From contig OY987269.1 of NCBI GenBank assembly GCA_963920665.1, forward strand, positions 11,100,501-11,164,500: 64,000 bases of DNA, written 5' to 3'. A program made the position numbers and the translations under genes. This DNA is from Straminergon stramineum (Eukaryota; Streptophyta; Bryopsida; Hypnales; Calliergonaceae). The notes beneath the pieces are model-generated. The model did no database searches. It was not told where the DNA came from and saw only the letters and a list, made by a program, of their open reading frames with translations. Below, piece by piece: positions 20,926-34,300 of the stretch; the first letter of the stretch is position 1; each line of letters opens with the position of its first letter.

Positions 20926-23900
20926 CTAGACATGTAAGCCAACATCAGCCACTTTATTTGCAGGAATACGTTGCCTCTTCTCAACATAAGTTGATGGGAA
21001 CCACCCTGCTTTGCCTCTGCATTCCCCTTCAGACCAACCACTTGCAGATACCTGCCATAAGAACAGTTTCAAAAACAATTAGAACCTATACTTGCATGGT
21101 ATATCCCTTTCCGTGATTTATAGGAGATTTTAATTACAGTGGTCACTCTCACCTCACTAGCAGGGTTACTACTTTCATGGAAGACAAAAGGACCCCACAC
21201 GAAATTGTTAATAATATTATACGAGCATGGGTATGTAGTTCAAAAGTCGCTCTCAGAGTCCGATGGCCGGTGGGATTTGATGTGGAACCCTATAGAAACA
21301 GTATGTTACTATCACCATACCTGGCGGACAACAACAAAATCTCCAATCGCAAGGCTTATTTCTCCGTCGTCTTGACGTTCAAATGGATGCACAACCTGCA
21401 AGGAACAAAGGAACGTTTGACATAGCTGACATAACAGTCAAACACTAGGCTCAGCTGACAGTCACCCAATGCCGTTGTTTCTAGCTGAAACATCGGAAGG
21501 CATTGAAACAACTTCATGAACCTTAATACTTTGATGTCCCAACTTACTGCAGAAAAGCTAAACTACACTTTCATGTGCAATTTGACCATTACAAATTTTG
21601 TAAGCTAGCTGTTTCTAATTATTCACGGATGTCACACTATGTTTCCTATTAATCCTAAATTTTTCAGATTTCAAATGAATGTAAAGAAAATCATATTAAT
21701 TGCAAAACATCTAAATCTTTTGAACATGAAAGTTAAAATCAGGAAATCATATGATCTTTATTTCAAAATCCAATACGTGAACATGCTATGTTCAGGCCTT
21801 GATCCATAGAGATTGCGAATGCAATAAAATGATGAGTATTTGAAAATTTGCAGATTAGAAAAGTGCAGCAAAAACTAGACCTGATATACTTCATTTTATT
21901 CAGCAAGGCTGAAATTAGGTTTGCCCAGCAAGCATCAACTATGTGAATGTTTGTGTGTCCACACGACCAGCAGAACGTAATAGCAAACAGAATTGTTAAG
22001 TACCTCAGCAAGGAAGTAGGAGATCTTTTCTGGCATTTTTGGGCCACTATCTGAAGAAGCATTTGGCGACAGACCATTGCCTCTGACATCCTCATAAGAC
22101 GGAGGCAAGGAGTCGGTGGTTGACGGTAAACCATGCTCACTGCGTTGACGCTCAGCAATCATCTGCAATACGACAGTTCAAAATTGAGTTACTTGCAAAA
22201 TGAGACACATTGCAACTCCTAAATTTCATTATCTTGCATAAACTCCAGATCTAAATGTTGAATCGTACGCTGGAATCTTTCATTAGCGTGAAGCAGAGTG
22301 ATTCTGGAATACAACAGTGATTGAAAGTTCCATGCGATGTATTTGCGAACCATACGAGCTAAAACCCAAGTACTTAAAAGTAGGCAAAGTCGAAACGCAA
22401 GTGCATCTGAATTCTTATTATCGTAGAGGATCCTAAAACCGTAAGGAGCCTAATCCCGTCTTCCATAATGATCCCTGCTATCAAAGCCAAGTCACCTATG
22501 GACTAACTAGCAAGTGGTGTAAGCAAGATAGCAGGGATCATTATGGAAGACGGGATTGGGCTCCTACATATGTTAATGCAACACCACTTGCTAATTAGTC
22601 AAAATTACACCCCTACATATGTTAAAATGCTTACAGAGATGCAAATAGTATCACCTACCCTAAATTCACGACTAAAAGAGAGTTAGGATTTCTTGCAGCA
22701 CGTGAAAGCAAGAGAACAGCACTTTCAGAAACAAAGAAGTGATGTCAAAGAATTACGAACCTGCGTTTGAAGATGATCCAAAATTTTCGCTGCTCGCTGG
22801 TGATATGTACGTTCAGCTTCAACCTGTAGCATGCAGTCAAGCCAGCGCAGGCGTACAAATATGGACACTCTAACTTTCAACCAATACCATAGTAAGACAC
22901 ATCATATTAACCACTTACTGCCTGAACTAAAAATAATAAGTCCACGTTGGAGTGGAAATCCAATTATAGTATTTTCCAAAACAGTTCAAGAATGTAGCAA
23001 ATCATTACATTTTCTCTATTGGTCTATTTTGCTACCTGCCTTGAAGCTCTCTAAATGATTGATTTCAACTCCTATAGATATGGAAACTATTTGATATTTT
23101 TTTCGCATTTTAAGACCTTGACTTGTGGGTTAACTTGATAACATCCTCAGCCATTTTGACTAAGGCTTGTGTTCATCTAAGGTCATGCTTCAGAACCTAT
23201 AGTTACAAAGCATTCAGCACTCTAATGTGCTCCAGAAAGTTCTTAGGATGACACATACCCAGAAATCTGGCAATAGATTCATGACGACATTCCAAGCATC
23301 TTCTTCCCAGTATTTGTGTTATGTTAACTACTACACTTGTCCAAGATCATGATCCTCATAGAATTTGCATAAATATAAATGAGTATGAAATACTTAAATA
23401 TGCACAAAATCATCAAGATCATGCATAAACCAACCATGGCTGTAAGCCGCTGCAACGTGAGGCGTTGTTGCTGGATTTCTACTGCTGTCATGGCAGAAGC
23501 AGCCTCAGTCCCAAGCGTAGCCATAGCTGAGACAAGCTCCCCCATCTTTTGTTCAGCCACCTGAAGCTTTTGATCGGTTTCTGTGTTCCCCTCCTTACTC
23601 CTAACCTGCTTTCTTCCAACGTCCAAAGCCTGCTCAAGAGGATTACGAGTGTTTTAAGAGAATACCCAGCAAAACCCGATTTTAACATGAAAAAACACAT
23701 TCAAAAGAGTAGAAACTGTGATTGGTCTTCATTTTTCATAATATTTAGTAATCACCGTCACGTGACAACAAAAAAGATTGAGGATGCTAAAATGATTAGG
23801 GACCTAATCTCGTCTCCAATACTGACACCTGTTACTAAAGGCAATTCAACTATTCATACACTCCATTGGACTCACTAGTATGACGTGGCAAAATGTCAAT

Positions 23901-26427
23901 GGTCATTAATCTTTGAATAGAAATGTGCTTGTCTACTGTCTCTTACAGTGGTCTACAACCTCCTACTTTGAAATCGTATATGACTTCATATAGTGATAAA
24001 AATTTGATCTCAACAGATTTGGCTCTTGCACCCAAAGTGATCTCTCCACAGCTGTACAGTGATCTCACAAAACTCACACTCCTACAAATATTTAAATGAC
24101 ACAAATGCTCTAAGTGACACAACTGAAGTAGTATCCTCTACCTTATTTGGTACCGGGACTCCTTAAAACCTTGATGAAGAAGATCAAGCTAAGAAAAAAA
24201 ACATAACAAAAGGTCTCTAAAGTCGAAAGGCAATGATGTAATCCTGATGACGACAGATCCCCAGCACAACATACCTGAGCTTCAGCTTCTTGACGCAAGC
24301 GCTCATAGCGTTGGGTTAGGTGACGTGCATCTTCTAAAGGAGCGCCCATCACAAGTGCTCTCAATGGCTCTGCAACCTGTTTGGTGTGCATATCAAATCT
24401 AAATGTCAGATACATAGAAGACAAACAAAAATGTTCGAAAGATACAAAATAATAAGCCGGGATAAAAAGATCAAAGCTTCTTAAGTTCAAGTTCAAAACA
24501 GCCCGGACATGAAACTTTTCCTTAACCCCTAAGTGGACAAATGGTCAAAAGTGACTGCCTCCATATCTATAGGAGATGAAATAAATCATTGGTAAGCTTC
24601 AAGGAAGGTAACAAAGTGTACCAATAAAAAGAAATCAAAACCTACATTTTTCTAGCAATGTGATTTTTCTAGTTACTATAATCGACTATTAGCTTCTATA
24701 GTAGGGTTTCTATTTTCAGCTTGGGCACTTGGGTTAACCGGTAAAAATGAAGAAATGAAGAAAACTCTTAACTTAAGTACCCCACTGAAAACATGATTGT
24801 CCAAGAATGAGAGTGCAGTAGTAATAATAGGCCCATCTTACATTCCTTATACTAGGACTCAGGCACCAGAAACTAAGGGTGCCCACAATAACCCTAGGCA
24901 ATTAGAAACCTGAGTGCCAATAGATCGATGCATGTTGTCACGCTCCCTTTCCATCTGTGAATGTGCAGCTCCAAAATGCAAGGAAGCTCTCGCAAGGGCC
25001 CCTGTACTGCTTGGCCCTTCTGTGGCATACTTGCGACAATCCTCCGCAAGCTTGTTTGCTACAAAAGAATATAAATTTATGAACTTACTAGTTGGCCATC
25101 AAAATCACATCTTAATAGGTCGACAAAACAGAATCAGAAACTTCGTGTAAGTTGTTACTGAACAAATCATGCTGAAACTGTCTCCTGAAGCAAGATGAGA
25201 AATTTTAAATTAATCCTGAAAGGACCAAGGATTCATGGTTTTAAAATGGCCGATAATATCAATCATACTGTGGAAAATGTGAATAAAATTGGGTCCGATT
25301 GTTATTACAGTGATGAACATTGCATGTGCTGATGAGAAAATAAATACCAATTGAAGAAAAGAAAGTTCTCATATGACCTACTCAAAGTTGTTAGAAATAT
25401 AGGAGGCTCGATTAGGGCTTTTCGGTCCTTAGGATTTAACCTACCAACTTCAAGTTGTTTGACGCCAGTCGACAATATACCCTCCGCGCCACGGACAATT
25501 TCACGTTGGAAATGCTGCAATTATTAAGGAATAGTTTTAGACTTACTTAAAATTGAATGCTTACAAAACATGATGCGAAACTGTCTGTACAGGTAATCCA
25601 CAAAAATGCTACCCAGGTTCAGACAAAATTAGCAAACACAAATAGCATGACTAGCAACCATGTCGTGTACAATGTATGTCATTAGCATGGGAAGTGCACC
25701 AGGCAGACCTTGGCAGCCTTTGTGGAGATGTAAAGCCTCTCAAGCTGCTGGTGTCTTTGAAGCTCTGCTTCATCAAGAATCAAGTGGTCTCCTTGTGAAT
25801 GGCCTGAAAATGACTTCAAGACGGCCTGCGTGCACAGAAAAAATCCTAAGCGTAAGTCTTCATTCAAGAAATTCAGTGGTTGCTCGCCAAAAAAGCCCTG
25901 CCAAACCCTGTCCCTCGGTGATAGCCTTAACCCCTGAAGCTCCAAATTGGGTTACATAGTTGTTTAATCAGGTTTGAATAGGTCATACTGGGACTTTCTT
26001 TTTGTGCAGAGTTTACCAACACATCCAATGTTCTACACTGTTTTTTTAGATAAAAAAGAAACGGTAACACAACGCTCCATCCGAATTATATTTTCCACAA
26101 TATGATTAATCAAATCGGTTATCATAAAACCATGAATCCTTGGCATTTTAAAGGTTAAATGAACAACGGCACACTGCGGATATTGCACAAGGCCTGCTTC
26201 GCCTTGTTCAACTCTTTCTGGGTTGGAAACAATCGTTACACAGCTTGTAAGTGCTGCAGGCAGTTTGCAGGCAATCGGTGGCATCGCTGTATATTCAGAA
26301 GTATGAAATATAATGTAGGCTCAACACACAAGCAGATATCCCCAAAAGGTCGCATCATTACAAGTACCTGCTGCTGCTTGGCCACCGACTCTCTAAACGC
26401 ACTAGCCCGTTTCCTGATAGCGTCCAT
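20926..26427 (-). CDS. SH3P: SH3 domain-containing protein, SH3P1/2/3 family
   Basis: Ten exons read on the minus strand: 26427-26368, 25825-25709, 25514-25445, 25058-24910, 24376-24275, 23629-23435, 22823-22761, 22162-22004, 21395-21321 and 21051-20926. All introns are GT-AG with matching phases, and the product is 371 aa. The N-terminus MDAIRKRASAFRESVAKQQQ starts a helical BAR-like region that runs through HQQLERLY, EDARHLTQRYERLRQEAEAQ and QQRLTLQRLTAM (to about residue 240). A linker with PPSYED follows. The C-terminal SH3 domain (about 300-355) has AEVVHPF, GDFVVV, the GWSEGE tryptophan and GWFPSTYVE. Length and order match Arabidopsis SH3P1-3, which bind phosphoinositide membranes and clathrin-coated vesicles. 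SH3P2 is also linked to autophagosomes and cell-plate membranes. Intron 7 holds an unusual interleaved inverted repeat. Confidence 0.95.
22445..22600. repeat. Interleaved inverted repeats in SH3P intron 7
   Basis: Arm A (22445-22481) pairs with A' (22528-22564), 37 bp with one mismatch. Arm B (22501-22520) pairs with B' (22581-22600), 20 bp with one mismatch. The order A-B-A'-B' is a pseudoknot-type topology, not a simple hairpin. CCTACATATGTTAA also occurs twice nearby (from 22563 and about 22613). The block lies wholly inside the intron between exons 7 and 8. Confidence 0.85.
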
Positions 26428-28420
26428 TTCTATGCAAACAAAATGGAGGATTAGCTCATGCAAACATCAGTGAGTTGTATCAAATTCTTAAACACAAACT
26501 ACCAATGGAGGTCATCCTCCAATTCTCAGTCATCAGCATCAATATGTTTTTGCATCTTTGGCACTCCCATTGAAGTGGATAATTATTATTCATTAGAATC
26601 AGCTCAAGAAGCACCAAAAACACAAGTTTCAATTGATAATCGATCACTGTGAACAACTAGTTTCAATTAACACGTTTGTGTGCACAATGGCCGATTCGAG
26701 TAGAAGACCAAATTGTGAGGTCAGCAGAGCCAGCAGTAACAAGCGTTCGGTTCCAATCCCCAATGAAACAGTCGAATATAAAGAAACCTAACATTCAATT
26801 TGGCAGCTGCACAATTGAACCTGCAAAACAAAGTAACAAGATACCTAAACATTCAACTGTACCAGGTCTAAAGTCCGAAAAAATGTGCTCCACACTATCT
26901 CTTTCCACTCCCCCCAAAGTCCAAGGTTACGAAATAACCTAGCACTGAAACTGCAAAAGTAAATTATAAGCGACTCCTAAACACTCGTGCTCGACACTGC
27001 TGCAAGAAGCACGTAATCCACTCGAACCCCTTCCACTCTGCCCCAAATCCAAGGCCAAGATTTTCACAACTCGATCTCACAATGCTGGTTCTCGTTTCCA
27101 TCCTAAAAGAAATTTCTAGGAACGCCGCAAAACCTCACCAAAGAATCAATATGGAAGAATATCAAACTCCCAACACCGCTCTCCGGCGAAGTAAGCCTCA
27201 GCGCATAAGAAAACGGTAGAAGTGAGGGGAGTAAAGGGAATACGCAAGAAATTCCAACTCCGAAAAACGCTCCCCAGCGAAGTATGCCTCAGCGCATCAG
27301 AAAACGGCACAGGAGAGTGAAAGAGGAAGGAAGAAGAATACCGCAGAGCACAAGAAGGGCAATTCCTATCCCGCAGGCAATGCCAGTCTAAATCCAAGAT
27401 CCTAATTCAAAACAATTAGGAAGCTCACCAAAGAATCATTACGCCAGTATGTCCTACTCCAAACTCCGAACACCGCTCTCCAGCTAAATAAGCCTCAACG
27501 CATCAGAACACAGCAGACGAGAGGGAAGAGGAAGGAAGCAGCGACGGCGGAGCACAAGAAGGAGCGCGCAATTATTATCCCGCAGGCAATGCCAGTTCCA
27601 ATTTCCAGCCTCAATCCAGAATCCTAATTCAAAACAATTTAGGAAGCTCACCAAAGAGTCAATACGCCAGTATGTCCTAACTCCAAACTCCGAACACCGC
27701 TCTCCAGCTAACTAATCCTCAACGCATCAGAACACGGCAGACGAGAGTAAAAGAGGAGGGAAGCAGCGACGGGGGAGCACCAGAAGGGGCAATTATTAAC
27801 CCGCAGGCAATGCCACTTGCAATTCCAGCATAAAACTAAAATCCAAATTCAAAACAATTTTAGGAAGCTCACCAAAGACTCAATACGCCAGTACGTCCTT
27901 ACTCCAAGCTCCGAACACCAGCTAAATCATCCTCAACGCATCAGAACACGGCAGACGAGAGTAAAAGAGGAGGGAAGCAGCGAGAGAGAAGCGGAATTAT
28001 TATTCTGATGCTGCAGACACTGATCAGCCATGTGGGAGGAAGTGGCAGAAGCAGGGAAGCGGAAGAGTCAAAGAAAAAGAGCCGAGCGGTAGTATATGAA
28101 AGAAGCCCGGGAGCTGAACAGGGGAATGACGTGAGGCGGACTAACTTAGTCGGGGAGAGGAAGCTTCAGCTATGGCTATGCCGCCATGGCTGCGCTGCGC
28201 TGCACGGCAACAAACGCATTGCGATTGATTCCAAATTACAAAGGAAAAAAAAGCAGAAAATTGCTGGGGCTGCTTGGGGGAAGACCGAAGCCGGGGTCTG
28301 TGCGAATGGGAGACCAGTGCCAGCTAGGATGATAAGGTGACGTGGTGACAGCTGGGTCGGTGGGGTTCCGTCGCGTTCACACCGACAGCGACAAATAATA
28401 AGTTTCGTGAGCTACTGGGT
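26428..28420 (-). promoter_or_regulatory. SH3P upstream and leader region with tandem repeats
   Basis: No coding gene is supported here. Between about 27130 and 28000, long imperfect direct repeats start with CTCACCAAAGA near 27134, 27424, 27647 and 27868. The spacing is about 290, 223 and 221 bp. Each copy includes a purine-rich segment (AGAGGAGGGAAGCAGCGA-like), a GCATCAGAACACGGCAGACGAGAG-type stretch and CCGCAGGCAATGCCA. The first copy contains an extra internal duplication. The block probably contains the SH3P promoter and leader. No splice-linked upstream exon was established. Confidence 0.6.
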
Positions 28421-31398
28421 CCACCGTAAATAGGGGCATCTTCACTCAATCACTAAGTGGCATATGTTGGATAAAAGTTCACTAAATTTAGGATGAACAG
28501 TGATTTCCAAGACTTGATTTGTTAGGATTGAGTGTCATGGGAATATTTTGAGGGGTTGGGGGCACTTGTCATCTAATTTTGGAGCGTGGCAAACCTTTAG
28601 TAAGTGTTGGAGCTAGTGCAGATGTTCTAAGTAGAAGAATTTTATTTAGTTGGCTTTGGAGAAGATGCTTTGCAGAGGTGAACTATACTAGGAAGTAGTC
28701 TAGAGTAGTTATATCAATGTTCTATGGTAGAAGAGATTTTTTTCCTTTGCAAGGAGGTAACCATAAAAATTGTCCTTTCAACTATTGAATGGTTAATTTT
28801 GAGTTTTGTAATCTTCCCTAGCTAATTTGGGGTCCTTGATTCCAAATATGAATTCTAAATTTTAACATAAATACTAAATTATAAGTTCTTGCATTTTCTC
28901 CATCTAAAGAACACTTGTATCAATATTGTACAAGGATCTACAATGCAACAACATGTGACTAATAGCTTGAGTAGGACTACACTTGAAAAATGAGTTCATG
29001 TTGCTAAGACAAAGTCTTTTCTAGCATTGTTGCTTATTCTAATGAAATCACAACTTATTATTTACTATTTATGTGAAAGCATATTAAATATTAGATGAAG
29101 TAGACTAAATTTTTCTGATGTAGAAAATGGATGACTCAAACACCTCCTAAACACTTTTGTCACAAAATACAAAAAAATAGTTGCTACTTCTAAATTAGTT
29201 GTTGGAATTTGTAGTTGATTCCATTATTTTATATGATTTGTAGAGTTAACAACAAAATTTGAAGTAGCCATTGATTCTCTTAAAATGGATAAAATACAAG
29301 GTAGCCATCTTGAATTAGCTATTGTTGGAAAAATGGTGTGTATAAGTCAACATGCTATAAAAGTACGCCCAATACAAAACCTTAACGCCTTAATGCTTGA
29401 ATCCTTTGTTGAATTTTTATACATTTTTGCTTACATCTTTCCAAATGTATATTATTTATTTCAATTTCATCAAATTCAACACATAGAATTTTCTTAAATT
29501 CAAGCATTAGTTTGGATGAACAGAAGTTCCATAGTCAAAAAAGCCACTAGAATTGGAGCATTGGAGCATTAAGCTATGGATTAATTTGTGTAGGACTTAG
29601 GGGTTCACTTTTGGCTTTTGAAAATTTGTGTAGGCTCTAATGACTTCATATTTTTGAATCTTTTCTTGAATTTTTTCATATCTATTAATCATCAATTTTT
29701 ACATAAGAAGCTTTGTTTCATGTCCTTATGATAAATATTGCAAAAGTTATAAGAAATTTGTGTCTTAAAACAAACAACTAAAAACATTAATTTTCTAAAA
29801 ATAAATCAATTGGATTGGATTGGATAGATTGATGCATTCACACATAGTTTTTTTATAGCTTTTTGTTTTGTCTTCATAGAAATATTGTTCATTGTAAGGA
29901 CTCCATCTTTTTGATGTAGAGTGAATAAATAAAAGTGGAAGTCAAAAGACGAATATCCATAATTCACTTTTTGAATCTAATATGCTAAAATTTAATAGCA
30001 TATAATGAAATTTAAAGATGAACATACCCAAAAGATCTTTAATATTTCCCTTCATTGGTACAATTTGCAAAAAAATATTCAATGCTTCCAACACTTTCTA
30101 AACTGTCCTTAAACACACACTAGTATAATTTTAGAATACTAACCTTTTAAGCTTGATAAACAACACACCAAGAGGTTCATTTATTTGTAATTTTTTTGAA
30201 TGAAAATATTTGAATTCATTGCAAAGAATAATTGTAACAAGAAGTTAACCTTGGAACAACGTTGAAGATTGAAATTGTCTAATGAATGACAAAGGGTATC
30301 TCTATAGTAGACAAAGAAGCAATTCTTCATCTACTATTTTTATGGTGGGAGGTGGGAGCATGTAGAGTCTTCTTAGGCATGGATCAACCCTCATTGAAGG
30401 CCTTTCTTTTTTCAGAAGTACAAAGATTCAATTACAACCGAAACTAAGAGCACCCCACATCATTCCAAGGTTAATGGGGGACCAAGTATACATGCTCCCT
30501 ATCAAATGTAATACTCCGTACATTGCAACAAGGATCATTTATTTCAAGGAAGGACCTACCCAAGCTTCAATGCACATTTACTATCGTACAGATTTAGCTT
30601 TTGTGAATGCAAAGTCTCCTCTTAGTCCAAAGCTTTATGTCAACACAAAGAAATGCATCAGAATTTGCCAATCCAGAATCCGGGATAGTAGCATGGTACC
30701 ATACTTGGAGATGCTAGTGCTTTAGTATGAAGACAAGGTCAGCAAATGAAGATTCCGAGTGTCACGTACCTATTGATAGGAACCTATGAAAAAATCAACA
30801 CGACAAAACTGATTCAACTTCAACAATATGTCGAACTCGTCATGTTACTAAAGATACGGTATTGAATCTCACTGCCCTCATAACAAGTACCTTTAATATC
30901 AAGTCGTTGGAAATACCGGAGAATCCAAAGCATTATACAAGCTGCACAATTAGTGCTACAATAGTACAGATCAAACTGAATGTCTGCAATCTATGGAAAC
31001 ACCAAGACTAAAAAAAACACCAGGCCCGCTTAGCTTTCAAATATCAGACTATGAAGAACAGTCATCAAAATGCGTACACCAGAACTAACAAAAGCCAATG
31101 AAAACAACAAGCGTCGTGCAGAAAATATCGTCATATTATTTACAAATGCAGTGCCAAGATCATGACACGAAACAATGTTCACGGGATTATCAAAAGCTCC
31201 GAGTTCAGAGTTAAGGCTCGCCCCACATATCTTATTCACACTTGAGCGAGATGATATTAAAACAAACGACGGAGCCACTTACGCCCAACCAATAAATCCC
31301 AGCATATTGAACCAACCAGCTATAAGACCCCCACCCACCCATACCTTAATTCCCCTGCCACAACTTCCGCCATAAAATCCAACAAAGCTCAATTCTCC
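28421..31398. other. Intergenic, SH3P to ATG11
   Basis: AT-rich from 28.45 to about 30.3 kb with no recognisable gene or element. The final 600-700 bases before 31398 are less AT-rich and probably hold the ATG11 3' UTR and terminator (minus strand). Confidence 0.4.
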
Positions 31399-34300
31399 CT
31401 ATAAATCAGGAACCATTGCTATCGTCGCCACATAATATTCTGTACCCAATGGCAGCCCATATGGGTTATAGGCGCCCCGGCCCCGACCACCTCCTGATAC
31501 TGGCGTCCCACTGCTCCCATGTTCTGGGCTTCCCTCTGCAATAACGCCGGACGGCGGGGAAGGGGGCGCAGGAATCACCACCTTCCGGTCCAGGTGCACA
31601 ATCTGACCCACAATGTATGGCGTCCCACTCGGCAGGCCCTGCTCTTGGAACAGAGCGATCGACTCTTCTGACAAATAATAGTTCGGGCACTTGTGGTTGA
31701 TGGCCTCAAAATGCCCATTCGCATTCGGTAGGAAGACCGCCAGACCATGGATCTCGAATCGAGTGAAGCATATCTTCTCTGCACTTGCCTGTCATGCCAA
31801 TATCACGTTAGACACTACTTCATTCTCTGCCATCACAAACACTCATACTGTCTGTGACTTCAAAAACGTATATGATAGCCTCTCCTTCCGCTGTGCCACT
31901 CTGCATACAGTAAACTTGTACCCCAAAAAACTGCCATAAAACCTGGTTGCACTAAACCCTGCCATTTGCAAGGAAATTTCTTTTAATTTTTCGTGTAAAC
32001 CTTGCCAATTGCAATACGGCTAGGCTATCAAAAATACATCTGGGAGGAAGGTTCTCTACTAGTGGTTTCATTTCGAGCATCAGAACTTCAAGCCAAAAAT
32101 TAAAACTCTAGAGCTCACTCCACCCATGCACTGACAGCTGATCACACCTTCGAACAAGTAACCTTCAAAAAGTCACCATCCGAATCTCCTCAACTAGCTG
32201 CATATTAAGACTCAAGTCCGCTCAGACAACCACTCCGGCTCACAACAGGACATTTGTTCAGATTCGAATATAACCTTGTGATGTCAATCACAAAGTCCCG
32301 GAGCATCGACATCATCGTGAAAGGCGGGGCAAAGCTACCACCACTCCTCACTACGTCATCAGCTCCATATAGTGAGTATTGACATTATCATATGTTTTAG
32401 CTCTTGCACATGGATGTGTTCCTTGAAGATCATGGAGACATTACATCTCTTTCAGTACCACTCCACAAAACAGCACACTCGAAATACCCCAAACCATTTA
32501 GCCAGTTGCATGCATGTACTCCAAAGTAAGTGCACACTTGGCAAAGACGCAGCTTATCTCCAATACCCATCCCTGCATCTTTACTGAACCCAAAACACAT
32601 CACTCTAGCCAATGTGGACACACACCTTCTCTAAGTCCTAAATTGTTGCATAATTGCAAAACATTGGCATTTGAGCTTCCACTCGATCCAAAAGCAAGTC
32701 GAAGACGTGCTCCAACTTGGGTGGCATAAACGATATAAGTACGTTCCAAATCGTCACAACGAACTGGCCCCTATTCATACCTGCTTGTCAAACTTGCGTT
32801 TTGCATAAAGGTTCTTCATAATCTCTGCCTGATTCTCTAGATCTTTCTTTAGGTGAGCCTGATTGGCTTCCGCCACCGTGCACCGTTCCAGAAGCTCTGC
32901 ACGCTGCTGCGCGAGATTCCCAACCCTCTCGGCAAGCACCTTTATCGCATGCCTAAACTGACTGTCCTCGCTTCCATCATTCACGTTGACACTGCTTCCA
33001 CCACAAAACCACCACATGTCAATTCCTCCCATAAATCGACACTCAGAACTAGGGTCAACATAGTCCCAAACAACAACCATAAACATGCATCGTATTCCAT
33101 CTGCATTCTCTGAGCCGCGCAAACCCACCTGGAAAGAGACGCGGCCAAGTTACGGAGGGATTCCACAAAGCTATTTGGGTTGCTGGCGGGAGCGGTTATA
33201 CAGCTTCGTAAACGTTCCATCAACCCCCGAAGTCGCACGCTGGAAGTCCGAAGTGCGCTGTACTCTGCTGCCCGACGATCGGCTGCACAAAGATTCGTCC
33301 GAGACTCTTCTCTCGCTTCGTGCAGCTTGTTCTCCAGATGAGCACAATTCATCTGTAACACGACCAAGAAAATCATGACCACTTCACACACCCTGCCCTC
33401 ACAGAACAATGTGCCCAAGAAAACATTTCACAGATTCTTCTATAAAAGGAAATCCCAGCAATAGACACGGTTATCATTCTGAGCATCCACCAATTTTTTC
33501 AACCGTTCCTGTGCAAAGCATACAAGGGCAATCTCGACTTCAAAATCTCGGATAAAGTCATGTAAGATCCCCAAAACCCACTCCCCAAATATAATCTGTT
33601 TAGTTCAGAGCGTAGTCAGAATCCACTAACCTGATACTCGTTCAAAAGCTCCGCGTTCCCATCCAACTCGCCTGTTAGTCTAACAACATCTGCCAAAGCA
33701 GATTTCAGTCTTTCATCCGCCGTCTCTAAACGCCCGTTCTTTTCCAATAAATCATTTTGTAATGCATAAACCTTTTCCTCTTTAGCCCTCGAGAAAGTGT
33801 CTCCTCCTTCAACATTCTCATCTATGGTTCCATCTTCAGCCGTCGCACCAGCGACGACTCCACTCAACTCCACATCCGCTGCCCCTTGCTCTTTTTCACT
33901 GGCACCATTCTGCGCTTCCACAAGCCCTGCAACGAAAACATACATGTTTTAGACAAAATCCAACCCGATCGTAGGTGTGATGGAACACGTTAGACCCAGC
34001 AGTCACACATGCAAAAAACTCGAGTTAGACATTTAAATGCTGCAACACATTCCACGTACCTCCATCCCCATCCAAACTTCCTGCTGGGCCCTCTTTTCTG
34101 GCCTCCACCATGCCAGCATCCGTAACAGATACTCCCCCTGAACAGTCACAAAGTTTGCAACATCCTCAGCTAACATGCTCCCAAATTACAGAAAAGGGAC
34201 TGTTTCACACACTAAACCAAACCAAAACTACACACACGAATTTTGTACCTTTATCTGGTCCCTAAAAACCCGCAAACTTCCTCAACTAGTTCGGACACAC

